This document shows, piece by piece, positions 59,216-64,000 of a DNA stretch of 64,000 bases; within the stretch, counting starts at the first letter, position 1; each line of letters starts with the position of its first letter. This DNA is from Solen grandis (taxonomy: Eukaryota; Mollusca; Bivalvia; Adapedonta; Solenidae), in NCBI GenBank assembly GCA_021229015.1, contig CM037781.1, positions 66,652,656-66,716,655 on the forward strand, read 5' to 3'. The translations under genes and the position numbers were made by a program. The notes under the pieces are model-generated. The model had not been told where the DNA came from, made no database searches, and was given only the letters and a program-made list of their open reading frames with translations.

Positions 59216-60428
59216 ATGGTGATCGGATAAGCAGATATTCAGTCAATTCAATTTACTCAAGCATCATCTTAGATATTTGATTTAATAGAGATAATTTCAT
59301 TGGCATTGCTGTTGGCTCAATGATTATTTTTCAATAAGTCGTATCGTGGGTATAGCTTGAATTTTCACGATATCTGTTACACTGTTTATATGTCCATATA
59401 TTTATTTAGAAAAATATTTTTTTCAGTTTCCTGTCGGTACCGGTCAGGCCGACAAGGGTTCTGTTAATACCTGGTATAATGTAAGTATTGGTGGGTCATT
59501 GGTAGAATGCTCGCCTGCCGAGAAGGCGGCACAGTTTCGATTTCCGGACGATGCACAGATATGCGAATTTAAATGAAATAACAATTTTCTAAATTTAAGT
59601 TATCAAAACGGCGCCATGTGTAGTTTGATTTTGATTTTCGACTAGAATTACTTTCAACTCTAAACAGCAAGAGACGTTATTTAGACACTACTTGTCGGAA
59701 GGATTAGCTATATATGAATGTATCATTCTATGAATTTTAAAGTAAGGAAATTCTCTAATGCAGTCACGAATGAATGAACAATAAAGCTATCAAGACATAT
59801 ATATTATACTCTGAATAATTTTGTGAGATAGATGATTTGTGTGAACTTAATGTTGGAATTGTGAAAAGAAAATTGAAAGAGATGCAATTCACAATGTCCG
59901 TGAATAAGGATAATGAGGAACATTTACCCATATCATATTTTCCACACAGAGCCCAATCTTTATATTATGCATAAATGTGACATATGTGCTGTCCTTCAAT
60001 TGTGTTTACTTGAAAAAAAAAATTGTGTTTTTTTTTTGTTCTGGCCGTCGGATTTTATAATCGGTTTAAAATTAGAGCCGATCGGTTAAAGGTTAGAAAG
60101 ATGAGATGCATATTGTTTCCCCCATTCCTACTGGAAGAAGTTAAGTATAGCTTTGCACTTGCTATTTACGTGCATATCAATTGGAAGATAGTTAGGTATG
60201 TATATTGATTTTGTGAATTGATTTTCAAAAGTTATATGAACAATAGGACGACATATGTTAGTTTGGATCTGCGTTCCTCAGAGACATGGCCAGTATATAA
60301 TACTGTTTTACGGTATATAATACTGGATGGAAATAGCACACGTGTACACATGTAAACAGTGATGCTTGGTTGACATGAAGGCATACAATATTTTTTTGCG
60401 CTATTTGTCGAGTCACAGGCATAGCTTG
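59216..60428. other. Non-coding region with a tRNA-Gly-like relic
   Basis: AT-rich DNA. The only recognisable item is the tRNA-like segment at 59485-59555, listed separately. Confidence 0.45.
59485..59555 (+). pseudogene. Degenerate tRNA-Gly(GCC)-like sequence
   Basis: Reads gtattggtgggtcattggtag, then tgctcgcctgccg, then gtttcgatttccgg, in the order of D-arm, anticodon arm and T-arm of tRNA-Gly. The anticodon stem does not pair and the acceptor stem is incomplete. It is a pseudogene or SINE remnant. Confidence 0.45.
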
Positions 60429-60637
60429 TTAAACCCTTTCCCTCATATAGACTCATTTTGACGCACTCAATAGGTACCACATAAAGCCTGATCTGCAGAA
60501 AACCACAGTTAAACCTTACCAAATTTAATTACAAAATCCTCATTTCCAGACCACTGAGGAGCAGCGAACAGCATAAAACCTGATCAGCCTGCGAGTTACT
60601 CGCAGGCTGATCTGGTTTTATGCTGTTCGCATAGGTC
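60429..60637. mobile_element. MITE copy cut short by a palindromic array
   Basis: Matches the 31020-31260 family from ttaaaccctttccctca through the central palindrome to ttcgcataggtct. The expected right end is missing and the array at 60638-60825 follows at once. Confidence 0.75.
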
Positions 60638-60825
60638 TGTTTTCCCGAGTTAAAAAAAAAATTAACTCGGGAAAACAATATTTTTTTGTTTTCCCGAGTT
60701 AAAAAAAAATTTAACACGGGAAAACAAAAATGACTGTTTTCCCGAGTTAAACAAAAAATAACTCGGGAAAACAATATTTTTTTGTTTTCCCGAGTTAAAA
60801 AAAATTAACTCGGGAAAACAATACC
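60638..60825. repeat. Array of gttttcccgagttaa palindromes
   Basis: Eight half-sites alternate in orientation (gttttcccgagttaa, then ttaactcgggaaaac), separated by short A/T runs, so every adjacent pair can form a hairpin. One half-site has a changed base (ttaacacggg). Confidence 0.85.
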
Positions 60826-61178
60826 AAAAAAAACTATTGCACATGTCACCTCAGTGCCACCGTATCAGTGCCACCGTAGATGTGAGGCATGATCGGATAT
60901 TTTATTTTCACGACGTATTAATTCTGAATTAAATTAGACTAGGCCTTTCTTATCACATTTGTGTCATGTTTCGTTTGAAATGTTAGTTATATTTTCAATA
61001 TCTATTATCAATTACAAGATAAATTATTTGTATATAGTAAGTGTGTGTATTTATTACATGTATAAATGTTATGCTCTTCAACTTTGGAGGAAATAAAGAA
61101 GGTATTCTATCCAAGTAAACATGTATCGAATAACTTGTTTGATGTCAGTGTTTGCCTATTGTGTTTGTAGGGCCACGC

Positions 61179-61420
61179 TTAACCCTTTCCCTCATAGAGG
61201 AAACCATGAAAAGACCTATGCGAACAACATAAAACCAGATCAGCCTGCGAGTAACTCGCAGGCTGATCAGGTTTTATGCTGTTCGCTGCTCCTCAGTGGT
61301 CTGGAAATGAGGACTTTATAATCAAATTTGGTAAGGTTTAACTGTGGTTTTCTGCAGATCAGGCTATATGTGGTATCTACTGAGTGCGTCAAAATGAGTC
61401 TATATGAGGGAAAGGGTTAA
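61179..61420. mobile_element. MITE, complete copy
   Basis: Same family as 31020-31260, with terminal TTAACCCTTTCCCTCA and complement. It is in opposite orientation to 60429-60637. Confidence 0.8.
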
Positions 61421-62091
61421 GAATTTAAGTATTACTTAGATCTTAGATATGTATTTTTATGTTCAAAAGTTTATTTACATAGTAACATTGGACAAATAAC
61501 ATAATAACAATATGTAATTGTTATGGCGGTTTGTTTTCAATGAATTATGATATTAGATATAATGATATTTATCACCAAGCAAGAATAATACATGTGGGAG
61601 ATAAGTTAAACAACATGCTCTTTATCTTCGTTTTATTTGATGATTATAAAAATGAATTTCATAGCTGTGCTACCGATCTATTCTATTAATAAAATAATAA
61701 TTGACAAAATTGGAATTCAAGCCAGCTAGTATACATAAGGACAATAAAAAACGTTTCAAATTGGAACATTGTCGAATATATGATATTTAGAAATGTAATT
61801 AGACATATTTCAGCCTGCGAGTAGTGCATGAATCATCCAATTATGAGTCATCAAAAGTTGTATCAACACAGTTTGAAGATTGCTAGTTACAGTATGTCAT
61901 TTTGATGATGGACAGAAGGATGATGTCACGTAGTTGTATCCGGTCATTATCAGTATTCATGATGTTGTTAGTCGCGGCAGTAGTAGTAGAAGTGAGTTAA
62001 AATGACGCTGGTAGGTATGACAACCTTACATCAATATATGATAGCTTTTAATACCAGTCGATGTAACAAATTTCACTTCACCACGCGTTCA

Positions 62092-62122
<31 letters not shown>

Positions 62123-63399
62123 GCACGCACACACACACACACACGCACACACAATACCATAGTATTTTGATATTTTAACTCTCCATGTTGTATTATATTA
62201 TACCTGGGTTAAATAAAAGATATGTTCTGTTATGTTGTTAATGTCTGTTCATAACTATGAAAACACCCTAAAAACAAACAAATAACAGCAACAAAGCGCA
62301 AAACAAAATGTATCAGGTCATACAGAAAACATGGGTTTCGTTAGATTATACTTATTTTTTGGTAATAAAGTACAATTACTTTCTTCAGTTTACACTGTTT
62401 ACTAATTACTGATAAGTTATAGGGGATAGGGGTGTCGTGGTCCTTGGTAAAGTATCCTGTTCGGTTGTTGGTTCGAACCCTGTTCGGGGGGGGGGGGGGG
62501 GGCAAGGCATTTTCGTGGCCAACATAGGACCAAAGTTATGGTCCAATATTTAAGATTAATCTAAGCTTTCACTCTAGTAGTTCTTTCTTTTAACACGCAC
62601 AAATCACTAAAAAAGCACAAATACCGAGACATAAGATGTAAAAAAAAGACAAAAATAGCATGATCATTTTAAATCTGATAAAATCGTATCAAAAAAGCAC
62701 AAAATGTATCATACTTTAATCATTAATTGTATGATGTTTTTAATGAAACTGCCCCCTAATAAAAATCGCGAAATAGATCCCCGACTAAAATCTTTTATTA
62801 CAAATGGTTCTTATAACGTTTTGCGCAAAGCATAAATTCTTACACTAATTTAGCCTGTTACTCCCACCCAGCATATATCTGGTTACCACGGAGTCACGAT
62901 AACGTGAGTGGGTGCGATATCATTCCGCATATCTGAGACGTGATATTTCTGTAGCGGCTCATTATTTGTCTCAATTAGAATTCTAACTGACTGTCGGTAG
63001 GATGTAAAAAAACATCAAATATACTTTATATGATTATATCTGTATTTTCATCAGGAGTAGCCATGACAGCATGGAATAACAGGATACATACAAACAAACG
63101 TAGACATGTGTAATTTACAAAACTTTTATTATGATTATATACATGAATACAAATGAAACACGTGAACATTTCGAATGCTACAGTGCATGGAAATCTGTCT
63201 CAGTTTTTATGTATTCCCTGTGATGGTTGAGTGAATGTATTAGTATTATTTTTTTTAACCCAGTTCATTGACTGTTGTTTGTTATATGAAAAAAAAATAT
63301 AAAAAAAAGCTTCGGAAAAGGGAATAACATGTAGTATTATCCTACAAAGAAAACACAATGATAATAAAGCAATAAAGACTATAGTTTTATACAAAAATA

Positions 63400-63437
<38 letters not shown>

Positions 63438-64000
63438 TATTTGGTTAAGACTTTTATTTACAATTACCTTCTTGTATTTGTGTTTTTTCCAGCAGCAATC
63501 AATGTGTTCTTTGCTTTAGATATAAATGTTCTGATGAAAGCAGGATGATATGATATTAAACTTTAATTTCTGCAGTCAACATACTTAAAAAAAAACTTTT
63601 ACGAGGATTCAATGTTTTCTACTTTGTAACATTGACCAACATATTTGATCTATTGTTATTACTTAAGGCTTGAATGCATTAATTGTGTAATTGCTAAAAT
63701 CTCAGTTTTATACAATTATTATATTTCATTTTCTGTACTTTAGCCTCAGACAAAAGCGGATTTAGTTATGCATTTTAACTAATCAACAAACTGTTCAGGT
63801 CTATATTTGCTAATACACCTTTCTATAGTAATAAATCACTACTTTAAGCATTTGATAGATTACTCTGTCGTTAGATATGATTAAAAAATTGTATTGATAA
63901 CAAAAGAATGTAATTCGACATGCATATAAAAGAAATTGAAATAACAATTGAAATAGCGAGGTCTTTAGCATGAGTTACCATCATACACAAATGCAATAAA
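61421..64000. other. Non-coding region to the window end
   Basis: AT-rich DNA with (CACG)n/(CA)n at about 62090-62152, a poly-G run at about 62485-62502 next to a tRNA-like ggttcgaaccc, and (CA)n at about 63402-63434. No gene with support. Confidence 0.5.

Overview
This is invertebrate nuclear DNA, most likely from a bivalve mollusc. It is AT-rich, its genes have introns, it holds many microsatellites and short foldback and tRNA-derived repeats, and it has two assembly gaps (18610-18709 and 45814-45913). Host genes that can be recognised are a secreted ferritin (29359-37724, minus strand) and the last two coding exons of the exocyst subunit EXOC4/Sec8 (42432-43141, minus strand). Two further host genes are proposed from splice-phase logic: a two-exon gene of unknown function (22559-25221, minus strand), and a small secreted protein whose exons (215-302, 723-818, 19169-19359, plus strand) flank the main object of the window.

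That object is a complete Polinton/Maverick (adintovirus-like) element at 867-17852, about 17.0 kb, sitting in the last proposed intron of the small secreted-protein gene. It has a perfect 6-bp target-site duplication (TATAAC) and nearly identical terminal inverted repeats of 281 and 284 bp that begin AG and end CT. The central block, transcribed on the minus strand from 15867 down to 3495, carries in order: protein-primed family B DNA polymerase, an F-box-like protein, packaging ATPase, two related basic proteins, a conserved hypothetical protein, retroviral-type integrase with chromodomain, a small membrane protein, penton-like minor capsid protein, basic core protein, double-jelly-roll major capsid protein, a Cys/His hypothetical protein and an adenovirus-type protease. 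A CCHC zinc-knuckle protein is divergently transcribed from the polymerase. The polymerase, ATPase, penton and one conserved gene carry frameshifts or in-frame stops. Capsid, protease, integrase and core genes are open. The insertion therefore looks young but damaged, or it has assembly indels.

The most unusual feature is in the outer accessory zones (1085-3355 and 16660-17636). Six small genes there (SUMO-motif coiled-coil protein, 98-aa protein, Pro/Gln-rich protein, RING-type protein, LYPxL-motif protein, acidic 81-aa protein) each end, in the sense orientation, in a near-canonical metazoan replication-dependent histone mRNA stem-loop (GGCCCTTTTCAGGGCC or a close variant). Each stem-loop has the flank AACGG and is followed by a purine-rich block resembling the histone downstream element and then a CAATTG box. 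Five of these genes also share an upstream promoter module (GGATTGACCTACT, CCAAT and TATA), which occurs as three copies, two of them bidirectional. Core and replication genes instead use ordinary TATA boxes and AATAAA signals. I read this as an accessory regulon that borrows the S-phase histone 3'-end machinery. I know of no description of this.

Outside the element are two non-LTR retrotransposon fragments, several foldback or MITE families, a four-unit 92-bp tandem array, an unclassified element fragment at 43619-45813 that is itself interrupted by a Harbinger-like MITE, tRNA-derived SINEs and long non-coding stretches.
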